In this document: piece by piece, positions 36,892 to 44,310 of the stretch | Position numbering within the stretch: the first letter of the stretch is position 1 | Layout of the letters: each line of letters begins with the position of its first letter | Notes under the pieces: model-generated | Seen by the model: the letters and a program-made list of their open reading frames with translations, nothing else | What the model was told of the DNA's origin: nothing | Databases searched by the model: none | From: Oscillospiraceae bacterium | GTDB lineage: Bacteria > Bacillota > Clostridia > Oscillospirales > Ruminococcaceae | NCBI GenBank assembly: GCA_022835495.1 | Contig: BQOK01000001.1 | Span: 2,790,001-2,854,000, forward strand | Reading direction: 5' to 3' | Length of the DNA: 64,000 nucleotides | Program-made: the position numbers and the translations under genes

Positions 36892-37539
36892 TTATGGAAC
36901 CATAAGCTGGCTGCGCAGGGCGGCCTCGGCCGCATCCACATCCGCCAGGCCCAAAAAATCCATGGTCACGCTGTGGGTGTAAGAACGGCCGTCGTCCCAG
37001 GTGGTGCGGGTCTGGCCGTTCCCCAGCACCAGATCCCCGGTGCCGTCCTTGTAATAGCGCTTTTCCACGCCCTCAACGCTGCTCAGCGGCCAGGCGGTCA
37101 CCCGCCCCCTGGCCACCGCCAGCACCCGCCGGTTCGTGATGGCATAAGCCATGCCCGCCCTGCGCCGCCCGCCCAAAAGGTTGGGGAACACCAGGTTCAG
37201 GCCGATCAGGACAAACGGCACGCCGAACAGCGGAAAAACCAGGCCGAACACGCCGCCATGCCGCGCGGCTGTAAGGGCCATCAGCTCCCAAAAGCAGGAA
37301 AAGCCCAGCCAAACAAAGCCGAACAGCCTGCCGAACGCGCCCGCCGGCCCGTGCAGCCTCTGCGGCCGCCCCTGCCAGATCACCGTTTCACCGGGCGCAA
37401 GCTGCCGGGCCAGCAGGCCTTCGCCCTGCAGCGCCCGCGTCGGCCCTCCCTCCGCGGGGATTTGCCCTTCGCCGGGCCGGGGCTCGTCGAACATTTCCTC
37501 ATTGTAGCCTGCCCCGCCGTCTTTTTTATCCCACAGCAT
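36892..37539 (-). CDS. Membrane protein with bacterial PH domain
   Basis: A 215-residue protein with an acidic, Gly/Pro-rich N terminus, two adjacent membrane segments (about residues 68-115) and a C-terminal bPH_2-like beta domain (YAITNRRVLAVARGRVTAWPLSSVEGVEK). The latter motif is typical of short bacterial PH-domain membrane proteins, whose role is unclear. Start at MLWDKKDGG is supported by GGGGGG six bases upstream. Last gene of the nif3 operon. Confidence 0.7.
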   Translation of the reverse strand: MLWDKKDGGAGYNEEMFDEPRPGEGQIPAEGGPTRALQGEGLLARQLAPGETVIWQGRPQRLHGPAGAFGRLFGFVWLGFSCFWELMALTAARHGGVFGLVFPLFGVPFVLIGLNLVFPNLLGGRRRAGMAYAITNRRVLAVARGRVTAWPLSSVEGVEKRYYKDGTGDLVLGNGQTRTTWDDGRSYTHSVTMDFLGLADVDAAEAALRSQLMVP

Positions 37540-37552
37540 ACATGGCCCCCCG

Positions 37553-38302
37553 TTATAAATAGGCGAACGGTTCCTTGTTTCGGCGGCTGCACAGCACCCG
37601 CACACCGCCAAAGCGCTTGGCCAGCTTGTCGGCCAGCACCGGCACGATGGGAAATTCCGTGGAATAATGCCCTGCGGCAATCAGGCTCACACCCAGGCGC
37701 TTTGCCTCCAGCGCGTCATGATGCTTCGCCTCGCCGGTGAGCAGCGCGTCCGCCCCTGCCGCCGCCGCGTCGGCCAGCATGCCGCCGCCGCTGCCGCCCA
37801 CCACCGCCAGGGTGGCGATGGGCCGGCCGGTATCCACCAGCTTTACGCCGGGCGCGTTCAGGGTTGCTTTGCACTGGGCCGCCAGCTGGGCCGCGCCGAC
37901 GGTGCGCACCTGGCCCACCCGGCCCAGATTCCCCTCGCCAAAGGGGCGCGCGGAACCCACGCCGAACAGCTTGCACAGGATATCGTTCACGCCGCCCTCA
38001 GCCGCGTCCAGATTCGTGTGGGCGCACAGGGCGGAAATATTTTTTTTGATCATGCGGAAGGGCACGTCGCCCCGGCCGATGCGGCTCATGGGCTTAAAGA
38101 TAACCGGGTGGTGCGCCACGATCAACTGGCAGCCCTGGATCTCCGCCTCGGCCACCACCTCGTCGGTGATGTCCAGCGAAACCAGGATGCTGGTCACATC
38201 GGCCGCGCAGTCCACCAGCACCCCCACGTTGTCCCAGGGCGCGGCAAGGCTTGCCGGGGCAAGCTGCTGCAGGAATTGCTGCACTTCTTCGATTTTTGCC
38301 AT
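37553..38302 (-). CDS. Nif3-like dinuclear metal-centre protein
   Basis: A 249-residue member of the Nif3/GTP-cyclohydrolase-I-type 2 family, a hexamer with a dimetal site. Ligand motifs are AHHPVIFKP, CAHTNLDAAEGGVND and the C-terminal GHYSTEFP. The cellular function is not settled. AAGGAG precedes the ATG. It lies after trmK, the usual neighbour in Firmicutes. Confidence 0.92.
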   Translation of the reverse strand: MAKIEEVQQFLQQLAPASLAAPWDNVGVLVDCAADVTSILVSLDITDEVVAEAEIQGCQLIVAHHPVIFKPMSRIGRGDVPFRMIKKNISALCAHTNLDAAEGGVNDILCKLFGVGSARPFGEGNLGRVGQVRTVGAAQLAAQCKATLNAPGVKLVDTGRPIATLAVVGGSGGGMLADAAAAGADALLTGEAKHHDALEAKRLGVSLIAAGHYSTEFPIVPVLADKLAKRFGGVRVLCSRRNKEPFAYL

Positions 38303-38306
38303 CGCT

Positions 38307-38990
38307 CTATTTCTCTCCTTGCTCTTGCTGCTGCAGCGCGCGCAGCAGTGCGTCCACCGCAGCCGCCCCCGCCGGGTCCTCCGAAAGGCCCCTGCGGTAC
38401 TTTTGCAGCTTTTCCGCTGTCTGCCGCAGATACCCGGCCGCGCCGGGCTGGCCGTATGTAAGCCCCAGCAGGCATTCCATTCCGTCTGGCTCGCGGGGCA
38501 CGCCGCAGTATTCGGCGCACATGGCGGTGTACCAACGGCCCGCCGCGCGGGCCAGGGTTTCCTGCCGCAGCGCGAACCCCTGCCGCCACAGCCAGCCGCG
38601 CAGCACGGGCGCCTTGGTAGCGGGCACGCACACCAGCCGAACGGCCGCGCTGCGCACCCAAGGGGCCGCCTGCAGAATCTCGATGGTGGTCTGTGCACTG
38701 ATGCCGGCCAGCACCACCGTGCCCACCTCGCCGGGGCGCACCACCTCCAGCCCGCTGCCCAGCCGCAGTTCCACCCTGTCGGCGCAGCCGCAGCCCTCGC
38801 AGGTGGCTTTTGCCGCCGCAAGGGGCCCCGGGCGCAAATCGCAGGCGATCACTTTCGGGCAGGTCCCGGTGCAGGCCAGCCACGCCGCCAGCTTGCCGTG
38901 GTCACAGCCCACGTCCGCCGCGGGCAGCCCCGGCTTTACCAGCCGGGCGGCCGCCAGCAGGCGCGCGTCCAGCCGAGGGGCTTCAGGCAT
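38307..38990 (-). CDS. trmK: tRNA (adenine(22)-N1)-methyltransferase TrmK
   Basis: A 227-residue SAM methyltransferase that modifies A22 in the tRNA D loop. ADVGCDHGKLAAWL is SAM motif I. The family motif usually written LAGMGG reads LAGISA here, a mild departure. The start overlaps the end of the DUF1858 gene by 8 nt and has a poor ribosome binding site, so translational coupling is likely. The nif3 gene follows after 4 bp. Confidence 0.9.
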   Translation of the reverse strand: MPEAPRLDARLLAAARLVKPGLPAADVGCDHGKLAAWLACTGTCPKVIACDLRPGPLAAAKATCEGCGCADRVELRLGSGLEVVRPGEVGTVVLAGISAQTTIEILQAAPWVRSAAVRLVCVPATKAPVLRGWLWRQGFALRQETLARAAGRWYTAMCAEYCGVPREPDGMECLLGLTYGQPGAAGYLRQTAEKLQKYRRGLSEDPAGAAAVDALLRALQQQEQGEK

Positions 38991-39183
38991 TGCCAAAATG
39001 GGCGTTCAGCCGGGCCACCAGCTCGTCCGGGTCGGTGCCGTGCACCGCGCAGGCCTGTTCAATGGTTTCGCCCCGGCTGGCAGGGCAGCCCAGGCAGTGC
39101 ATCCCAATGGCCAGGAACAGCGGGGCCACCGAATTGTCGGTATCCAGAATATCGCCGATGATGGTCTGTTTGGTAATGGTCAT
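38983..39183 (-). CDS. DUF1858 domain protein
   Basis: A 66-residue protein matching the DUF1858 domain: DILDTDNSVAPLFLAIGMHCLGCPASRGETIEQAC. The CLGCP motif may bind a metal or cluster, as in the N-terminal domain of ScdA/YtfE-type proteins. Its function alone is unknown. First gene of the trmK-nif3 operon. Confidence 0.9.
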   Translation of the reverse strand: MTITKQTIIGDILDTDNSVAPLFLAIGMHCLGCPASRGETIEQACAVHGTDPDELVARLNAHFGNA

Positions 39184-39272
39184 GGTACTTATCTCTCTTT
39201 CTCTCAAAAGCTGATCCGGCGGCCCGTTTCAGGGCCTCGGGGCGCCTGTTCCAGGCGCGTCCCGTTCTTATT

Positions 39273-39301
39273 ACTATAGCCGATTTGCGCTGTTTTTGCA
39301 A
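39273..39301 (-). promoter_or_regulatory. SigA promoter of the DUF1858-trmK-nif3 operon
   Basis: On the minus strand, TTGCAA (39296-39301), a 17-bp spacer and TATAGT (39273-39278). Confidence 0.82.
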
Positions 39302-39303
39302 CC

Positions 39304-41568
39304 TCACGCAGTGGCAAATAAAACCAGGCTATCCAGCGCCGTGGCCGCCGCCAGCGCCGCGCTGCAAAAGCGCAGTCCGCGCGAGGAATCCCGTTTCAGG
39401 CAAACGGTGTCGCACTCGCCCAGCAGCAGCAGCGCCAGCGGCAGCACGGGCAGCAGATACCGCCCCTGAATCCCAAAAACGGTCGCGCTGTTGATGGGGG
39501 TCCAGCTCACATTCGCCAGCACCATCAGCGCCGTCACCCCCAGGCACACCCCGCCCAGCAGCCAGCGGCCCCGGCCGTGCAGCCGGGGGGGCTGGCCCTG
39601 CCGCCGCAGGCAGCTGGCCAGCAGTACCAGCAGCAGCCCCAGCGTCAGGGTCCAGCTGATCTCCAGGCCGTACACAATGGGTTCGCCCGGCAGCGCCCCC
39701 ACCAACCCCTGAAGGTAGGTGGGCAGCTCCCTGCCCAGGGTGTTTGCCAGCAGCTTGAAGGTCTGCGGCAGGTGTGAAATGATGTAGCCCGCGCTGAACA
39801 CGTAGACCGATTCGCCGTTGGGCTGGATGCCGGCGGCATACTCCTCGGGGGTGAGCGCCTCGCCGCTGTTGCCCGCGACCCACACGGCCACCGCCGCCAG
39901 CACAGCCGCCAGCACAGCGCCGCCGATCACCGCGCCCCGGCGAAAGGCCGGGCTTTTTCTCCATCGCAGCCAGGCCATCGCAGCCAAGGCAGCCAGCACG
40001 GCCAGGGGCGCCAGGGCCAGTGTCAGCCGCTCCACATCCACGCTTCGGAACATATACGCCACGGTGGAGCCGTTCGCCAGCACCCACCCCCCCAGGGCCG
40101 CCGCACACACCAGGCCCTTGTACGCCCGGCTGCGCGCCCGCCCCCCCAGGTTTTCGGGCCGGATGAAAAAGCACAGGCCCACCAGCAGGATATAAATCGC
40201 CTTGGCCGGTGCCAGCAGCGCCGCCAGCACCAGCACGCACGCCTGCGCCCCAAGGCTCATCGCCCGCTGTTCACAAGCCCCCCGCAGGCACAGAGCGCTC
40301 AGCAAGAACGCCAGGCCCAGCACCGCCGTGTCCGCCGAAAGGCTGCCCGCCAGCGCCAGGCACATGGGCAGCAGCCCCACCGCAAAGAAAATGTTCTTGC
40401 CCGCCGGGGCAAAGCGCACGGCCAGCGCCGCCAGCGCCACATAAACCGCCAGGTTGGCAAGCCGCCCCAGCAGCAGCATGGCATAAAAGCCCAGCCCCAG
40501 CGCCCGCGCCAGCAGCATCCCCAGCGCCTGCGGCAGATACTGCACCGGCTGCACATTGTAGGGCGCCCGCACCGAAACGGCCGCGGTCAGCGCGCCGCTG
40601 TTGCCGGCGCTGAACAGGCCGTCCGCCATTTCCTTGTAGGCAATGGCGCCGATCTCGCCCGAAACCGCGCGCATGTGGGGCGCATCGCAGGCCCGCATGG
40701 CCAGCTGGGAACGGTAGACGCCGTTTTCATCGTACGCGCTCTCCACCCCGGCCTGGCCGGTCAGCTGGCTGGCCAGAGCGTAGGCTCCCGCCGCGTGCAC
40801 ATATTCGTCCGGCCCTGCCAGCGGCGGCGTGACCAGTGCAAAGGCCAGCCCCAGCAGCGCGGCCAGGTACGCAAAGCTCCAATGGGCCTTGGCCCGTTTC
40901 ACGAACAGCAGCCACCAGCCGCCCCCCACCGCCAGCAGCACCAGGGCCGCCAGGGGCGCGAAGGCTTTCAGGGCAAAGCGCGTACCGGTGTAGTTGGTGA
41001 TATACTGCAGTGCCGCTGTGCGGCCCGGCTGGTCGGGGGAAAGCGCGTCCGCAAGGGGCAGCGCCGGGTCGGCCATGGCCCCCTCGCCGTATACCAGCCC
41101 CACCGCATCCTCCGGCGCTGCGGGCGCCGCGGTAATGGCAAGGCGGTAGGCCTGCCCCTGCTGCATCACCACCGGCCGGTCAAACAGAATGTCCACAAAC
41201 GCGCCGTCCAGCAGCGCGGTCATGTCGCTCACGCTCGTGGCCAGCAGCGTTTCTCCGCTCAGCAGCTGCACGGTCAGGCTGCCTTGCGCCACCCGGCCCC
41301 CTGTCACGAACATCAGCCGCACCCCGTACAGGGTCACCCCCGGCTCGGTGCGCAGTACCTGGGTAAGGCCCGCCGCCGGGTCTGTGGGGTACAGGCCCTG
41401 CTTTTCCACATAGGCGTCGTGCACGATCTCATACTGGCTCACGTTCTTGCAGGCGTGGTGCAGGCTGTACCCCACCCACGCCAGGCACAGGGCGGCCGCC
41501 AGGGTCACAGCGGCCCCGGCAAGCAGGCGGCGGTGCGCCCGGATCCAATCGTGAACAGGCTGTTTCAT
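39304..41568 (-). CDS. DUF2142 family polytopic membrane protein
   Basis: A 754-residue membrane protein. After one N-terminal helix comes a large extracytoplasmic beta-rich domain (about residues 45-195), then about a dozen membrane spans. The motif PPLAGPDEYVHAAGAYALA near residue 240 is typical of DUF2142, a group that resembles GT-C-type glycosyltransferases and often lies in surface polysaccharide loci. No partner genes are seen here, so it may be monocistronic. Start at 41568 has GGGAGCC seven bases upstream. Confidence 0.8.
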   Translation of the reverse strand: MKQPVHDWIRAHRRLLAGAAVTLAAALCLAWVGYSLHHACKNVSQYEIVHDAYVEKQGLYPTDPAAGLTQVLRTEPGVTLYGVRLMFVTGGRVAQGSLTVQLLSGETLLATSVSDMTALLDGAFVDILFDRPVVMQQGQAYRLAITAAPAAPEDAVGLVYGEGAMADPALPLADALSPDQPGRTAALQYITNYTGTRFALKAFAPLAALVLLAVGGGWWLLFVKRAKAHWSFAYLAALLGLAFALVTPPLAGPDEYVHAAGAYALASQLTGQAGVESAYDENGVYRSQLAMRACDAPHMRAVSGEIGAIAYKEMADGLFSAGNSGALTAAVSVRAPYNVQPVQYLPQALGMLLARALGLGFYAMLLLGRLANLAVYVALAALAVRFAPAGKNIFFAVGLLPMCLALAGSLSADTAVLGLAFLLSALCLRGACEQRAMSLGAQACVLVLAALLAPAKAIYILLVGLCFFIRPENLGGRARSRAYKGLVCAAALGGWVLANGSTVAYMFRSVDVERLTLALAPLAVLAALAAMAWLRWRKSPAFRRGAVIGGAVLAAVLAAVAVWVAGNSGEALTPEEYAAGIQPNGESVYVFSAGYIISHLPQTFKLLANTLGRELPTYLQGLVGALPGEPIVYGLEISWTLTLGLLLVLLASCLRRQGQPPRLHGRGRWLLGGVCLGVTALMVLANVSWTPINSATVFGIQGRYLLPVLPLALLLLGECDTVCLKRDSSRGLRFCSAALAAATALDSLVLFATA

Positions 41569-41608
41569 CGCGTCAGGCTCCCTTTTTTGAAAGAGTTTGG
41601 TCTGGTTT

Positions 41609-41637
41609 ATTGTACCGCAAAGCACACAAAAACACAA
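41609..41637 (-). promoter_or_regulatory. Promoter of the DUF2142 gene
   Basis: On the minus strand, TTGTGT (41632-41637), a 17-bp spacer and TACAAT (41609-41614). It overlaps the downstream edge of the terminator of the zinc-ribbon gene. Confidence 0.72.
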
Positions 41638-41638
41638 G

Positions 41639-41670
41639 AAAAGAGCGCCCCCTGGCGGGAGCGCTCTTTT
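41639..41670. terminator. Terminator after the small zinc-ribbon gene
   Basis: A 10-bp stem AAAAGAGCGC (41639-41648) with GCGCTCTTTT (41661-41670); A-tract and T-tract on both sides make it bidirectional, but the minus-strand gene at 41683 is the obvious user. Confidence 0.85.
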
Positions 41671-41682
41671 TGCTTGCAAAGA

Positions 41683-41961
41683 TTACTGCTCTTCCTTCAT
41701 CTTGGCGAAGCACTCGCTGCAATACACAGGACGGTCTTCACGGGGCTGGAAGGGCACGCGGGCAACCTTGCCGCAGGCGGCACAGGTGGCTTCGTACATC
41801 TCACGGGTACCGCGGGTGGCGTTCTTGCGGGCGTCGCGGCAGCTCTTGCAGCGCTGAGGCTCATTCTCAAAGCCACGGCTGGCGTAGAATTCCTGCTCAC
41901 CGGCGGTGAACACAAACTCGTTGCCGCACTCTTTGCATACCAGGGTCTTGTCTTCGAACAT
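41683..41961 (-). CDS. Double zinc-ribbon protein (zf-trcl type)
   Basis: A 92-residue protein with two four-cysteine zinc ribbons. The first (CKECGNEF...CKSCR) matches the probable zinc-ribbon pfam13451; the second (CAACGKVARVPF...CSECF) resembles the CxxC_CxxC_SSSS type. It is common in Clostridia and has no assigned role; nucleic-acid binding is likely. GAGGAGA lies eight bases before the ATG. Confidence 0.85.
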   Translation of the reverse strand: MFEDKTLVCKECGNEFVFTAGEQEFYASRGFENEPQRCKSCRDARKNATRGTREMYEATCAACGKVARVPFQPREDRPVYCSECFAKMKEEQ

Positions 41962-41991
41962 GCTAGATATCTCCTCTGCATTTTGTTTTTT

Positions 41992-42060
41992 TGCCCGCGG
42001 AAGGATTTCAACCGTCACCTTTGGTCAGGACCAATGCTCTAAATGTTAAGCTACAGGGGC
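41992..42060 (-). pseudogene. Degenerate tRNA-like sequence
   Basis: On the minus strand this 69-nt stretch aligns with a whole tRNA. It starts GCCCCTG and ends CGCGGGC-A, acceptor arms that pair at six of seven positions, has a D arm GCTT/GAGC, and a T arm GACGG/CCTTC with loop TTGAAAT. It departs from a working tRNA: the anticodon arm TTGGT/ACCAA leaves only a four-base loop, G18-G19 of the D loop are absent, C56 of the T loop is G, and the CCA end is not encoded. It is best explained as a decayed tRNA gene or a tRNA-like RNA element. It lies in the 5' leader of the zinc-ribbon gene, eight bases after the palindrome at the sigma-factor stop. Confidence 0.5.
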
Positions 42061-42067
42061 ATATATG

Positions 42068-42089
42068 GTAAACCCGGAACCGGGTTTAC
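42068..42089. other. Perfect palindrome at the sigma-factor stop codon
   Basis: GTAAACCCGG and CCGGGTTTAC flank two bases, and the palindrome contains the stop codon of the sigma factor gene. There is no T-tract on the minus strand, so it is not a convincing terminator. It may be a 3'-end stabiliser. Confidence 0.55.
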
Positions 42090-42643
42090 AGCTTGGAAGC
42101 AGGTTGTTCCTGGCGCAGCTTGCGGCGCAGCCGGAACAGAGCGTTTTCCACCGCCTTGGGGGTGCGGCCCAACTGCCGGGCGATCTGCTCGTAGCTGTTG
42201 CCGTCTATAAATAGGGCGAGCACTTCCTGCTCAAAACCGGAAAGGCGGGTGTGAATGGCCTGAAAGGTGGCGTTCATCTGCTCGTTGCGGATGGCGATCT
42301 CCTCGGGACCGGGGGCGGGATGGTTTTCTTCCAGGGGCACGCTTTGATTCAGGGGACCGTGCTTTTTGCGGCCCGCGGCCCGCTGCGCGGCAATGACCGC
42401 GTTTTGAATGCAGGTGGAGGCATAGGTCTCGAAGGCAGCGCCCCTGGAGGCGTCGAACATTTTGACCGCGCTGAACAGGCCGATGATCCCCTCCTGCACC
42501 GCGTCGTCGTACTCAAGGCCAGGGCATACCCCTTGGGCGGCACAGCGGCGGAGCATGGGCATCATGTGGGCCAGCACCGCCGCAATGGCGGTTTCCTGCC
42601 CGGCCTGGGCCTGCTGCAAAAGCAAAGGCGTGAGATGCGGCAT
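42086..42643 (-). CDS. Sigma-70 family RNA polymerase sigma factor (SigH-like)
   Basis: A 185-residue sigma factor with region 2 (DDAVQEGIIGLFSAVKMFD, FETYASTCIQNAVI) and region 4 (LSGFEQEVLALFIDGNSYEQIARQLGRTPKAVENALFRLRRKL). It lacks regions 1 and 3. The FDASRGAAFETYA style is closer to sporulation-type sigma H/30 than to ECF factors. It has a strong promoter with consensus -35. No anti-sigma gene is adjacent. Confidence 0.85.
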   Translation of the reverse strand: MPHLTPLLLQQAQAGQETAIAAVLAHMMPMLRRCAAQGVCPGLEYDDAVQEGIIGLFSAVKMFDASRGAAFETYASTCIQNAVIAAQRAAGRKKHGPLNQSVPLEENHPAPGPEEIAIRNEQMNATFQAIHTRLSGFEQEVLALFIDGNSYEQIARQLGRTPKAVENALFRLRRKLRQEQPASKL

Positions 42644-42708
42644 AAAGAAAACTCCGGCAAACGGCGCCTCAAAACAGCGCTCGCTGCAAAACCTTTATAT
42701 TCCTTTAT

Positions 42709-42737
42709 AGTTTACCCCCGAAAGTTCGGTTTGTCAA
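42709..42737 (-). promoter_or_regulatory. Promoter of the SigH-like gene
   Basis: On the minus strand, TTGACA (42732-42737), a 17-bp spacer and TAAACT (42709-42714). Confidence 0.75.
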
Positions 42738-42897
42738 CAGAAACTTGCCCGATCTTTCGCAAAAAACAGGCAAAATCACAGTGCCCGCCCCTTTCGGCCC
42801 CTGCGCCGCCCCTCCCGGGCCCATGGGTAAAAAGGCGTCTGTGCGCCCCGCAAAAGCGAACGCTGCAGGCGGCGGCGTGCCACAAACAAATTCCCAC

Positions 42898-42926
42898 TTG
42901 ATTTTGCAGGGCGTCCATATTATAAT
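42898..42926 (+). promoter_or_regulatory. Promoter of tRNA-Leu
   Basis: TTGATT (42898-42903), a 17-bp spacer and consensus TATAAT (42921-42926), 15 bp before the mature tRNA start. Confidence 0.88.
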
Positions 42927-42941
42927 AATACCGTTACACAC

Positions 42942-43028
42942 GCCGGTGTGATGGAATTGGCAGACGTAGTGGACTCAAAATCCACCGGTGGCGACACCGT
43001 GCCGGTTCGAGTCCGGCCACCGGCACCA
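42942..43028 (+). tRNA. tRNA-Leu(CAA)
   Basis: A complete class II tRNA. The acceptor arms GCCGGTG and CACCGGC pair, the anticodon stem GTGGA/TCCAC holds the loop CTCAAAA with anticodon CAA, a long variable arm (CGGTGGCGACACCG) is typical of Leu, and the T loop is TTCGAGT. The CCA end is encoded. It reads UUG codons. Confidence 0.95.
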
Positions 43029-43030
43029 CC

Positions 43031-43075
43031 AAGGCTCATCCGTTCGCTTTTTGGCGAGCTGGTGAGCCTTTTTGT
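43031..43075 (+). terminator. Terminator after tRNA-Leu
   Basis: AAGGCTCA (43031-43038) pairs with TGAGCCTT (43063-43070), followed by TTTG and a further T-run, three bases after the tRNA end. Confidence 0.75.
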
Positions 43076-43218
43076 GCTTTTTAAAAACTGTTGCCACGAA
43101 CACCCTATGTTTTTGGATTGTATCTCTCATTAAGCTCATTGCACCCACAAGTTTGGTCCTCCCCATTCCAGCGATGGAAAGACGCTTTACCCTTCCTGTC
43201 AGGCATAATTCACAAAAA

Positions 43219-43250
43219 CCCTTGAAACAACTTTATCGTTGTTTCAAGGG
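43219..43250. terminator. Terminator after the ECF sigma gene
   Basis: A 13-bp perfect stem CCCTTGAAACAAC with GTTGTTTCAAGGG around a 6-nt loop, with A-tract on one side and T-run on the other. It ends the minus-strand sigma gene and can also act on plus-strand transcription. Confidence 0.88.
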
Positions 43251-43289
43251 CTTTTGGCTTTTTCCGCCCACAGGGCCTTCCGGCGCGCC

Positions 43290-43817
43290 TCACAGGCTTT
43301 CTTTTCCCAGGCCCTGCCCCTCCAAAAAGGCCCGCAGCTTTTGCAGGGCGCGGTGCTGTAAAAAGCGGGCGTTGGCATAGCTCACGCCCGTGCGCCGGGC
43401 CGCCTCGGCGGGGGTGAGGCGGTAAAAGAACCGCAGGATAACAATGTCCCGCTCCCGCTGGGGCAGCGCCGCCAATCCGGCCGCCAGGGCCTCCAGCAGT
43501 TCCCCCCGCAGCAGCCGCCCGTCCGGCAGCGGGTCCAGGTCCGCACACCGCTCCAGCGCTTCCTCGCCGCAGTGTTCGCCCCGGGTTCCCCGGGCACGGA
43601 AATAATCCACCACCGCGTTGCGGGCGATCGCGTACAGCCAGGTCCCCGGCGCCGCCCTGTCCGGGTCGTACTGCCCAAGCCGGGCGCAGGCCTTCACAAA
43701 AACATCCTCCACCAGATCCTCGGCGTCCTGCCGGTCGGCCACCCTGCTTTTAACATAGCGGTCCACCTTTTCCCTGTAATCGCGGTAAAGCGTCTCAGGA
43801 AGCAGCGCGGCGGTCAT
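43290..43817 (-). CDS. ECF-type RNA polymerase sigma factor
   Basis: A 175-residue extracytoplasmic-function sigma factor: region 2 (DRQDAEDLVEDVFVKACARLGQYD, PGTWLYAIARNAVVDYFR) and region 4 (ALPQRERDIVILRFFYRLTPAEAARRTG). Its ATG overlaps the stop of the small gene at 43814 (ATGA), so the two are co-translated. It faces away from the RiPP export locus that begins 300 bp to the right. Confidence 0.88.
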   Translation of the reverse strand: MTAALLPETLYRDYREKVDRYVKSRVADRQDAEDLVEDVFVKACARLGQYDPDRAAPGTWLYAIARNAVVDYFRARGTRGEHCGEEALERCADLDPLPDGRLLRGELLEALAAGLAALPQRERDIVILRFFYRLTPAEAARRTGVSYANARFLQHRALQKLRAFLEGQGLGKESL

Positions 43818-44011
43818 AGCGGCTTATCCCTGCCGCTTTCCCGCAGGGTGTCGGCATCGCCGGCGGCGTATAGGTCCAGCGCTTCGTCCTCCAGCAGGCA
43901 GGGCCCGCCGGTGCGTTTCCCCGTTTCCTGCACCAATCCGGCCAGCCTCGGGTTGCCTGCAAACCGCTGAAAGTCGAACAGGGCCGCCAGCACGCGCTCC
44001 ATTTGTTCCAT
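43814..44011 (-). CDS. Small protein upstream of the ECF sigma factor
   Basis: A 65-residue soluble protein starting MEQMERVLAALFDFQRFAGN. AAGGAGG lies seven bases before the ATG. I do not recognise it. It has no membrane segment and no zinc motif, so it is not a classical anti-sigma factor. Its overlap with the sigma gene suggests a coupled function, perhaps a regulator of that sigma factor. Confidence 0.65.
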   Translation of the reverse strand: MEQMERVLAALFDFQRFAGNPRLAGLVQETGKRTGGPCLLEDEALDLYAAGDADTLRESGRDKPL

Positions 44012-44132
44012 GGCACAGCCTCCTTCCGCCTTTTGATACGCCGCCCGGCGCGTTTTGTTAGGCCGCGCCCCGCCGTTTGCTTTACCGATCACATTATAAA
44101 GGAAAAACAAAGGCCCCGCGCACCAACAGCCC

Positions 44133-44187
44133 AAAAGCGACGAGCCAGTGATTTTGCCCCCTCAAAAATCACTGGCTCGTCGCTTTT
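44133..44187. terminator. 23-bp-stem inverted repeat between divergent operons
   Basis: A perfect 23-bp stem (44133-44155 with 44165-44187) with a nine-base loop, starting AAAA and continuing into TTTTTT. Its form is a bidirectional terminator, yet it lies between genes transcribed away from it. It may shield the two operons from antisense transcripts or mark a recent insertion boundary. Confidence 0.75.
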
Positions 44188-44197
44188 TTCGCTTCTC

Positions 44198-44226
44198 TTT
44201 TCATCCATCCCATATTTTTTTATAAT
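44198..44226 (+). promoter_or_regulatory. Promoter of the RiPP export operon
   Basis: TTTTCA (44198-44203), a 17-bp spacer and consensus TATAAT (44221-44226), 85 bp before the first gene of the plus-strand operon. Confidence 0.7.
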
Positions 44227-44310
44227 GAAAACGGAAGCCGAAAGTTTTCCATCGCCGGGGCCGCCTGCCCCGGCGATACGTTTTTCTGTCAACAGGGGAG
44301 GTTGAAACAG

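Noticed and set aside
42068-42089. Palindrome at the sigma-factor stop codon as a terminator
   Set aside because: No T-tract follows on the minus strand, so it is listed only as a structure.
42942-43075. tRNA-Leu as an integration site for the RiPP region
   Set aside because: I found no second copy of the tRNA 3' end to the right and no integrase gene in the window.
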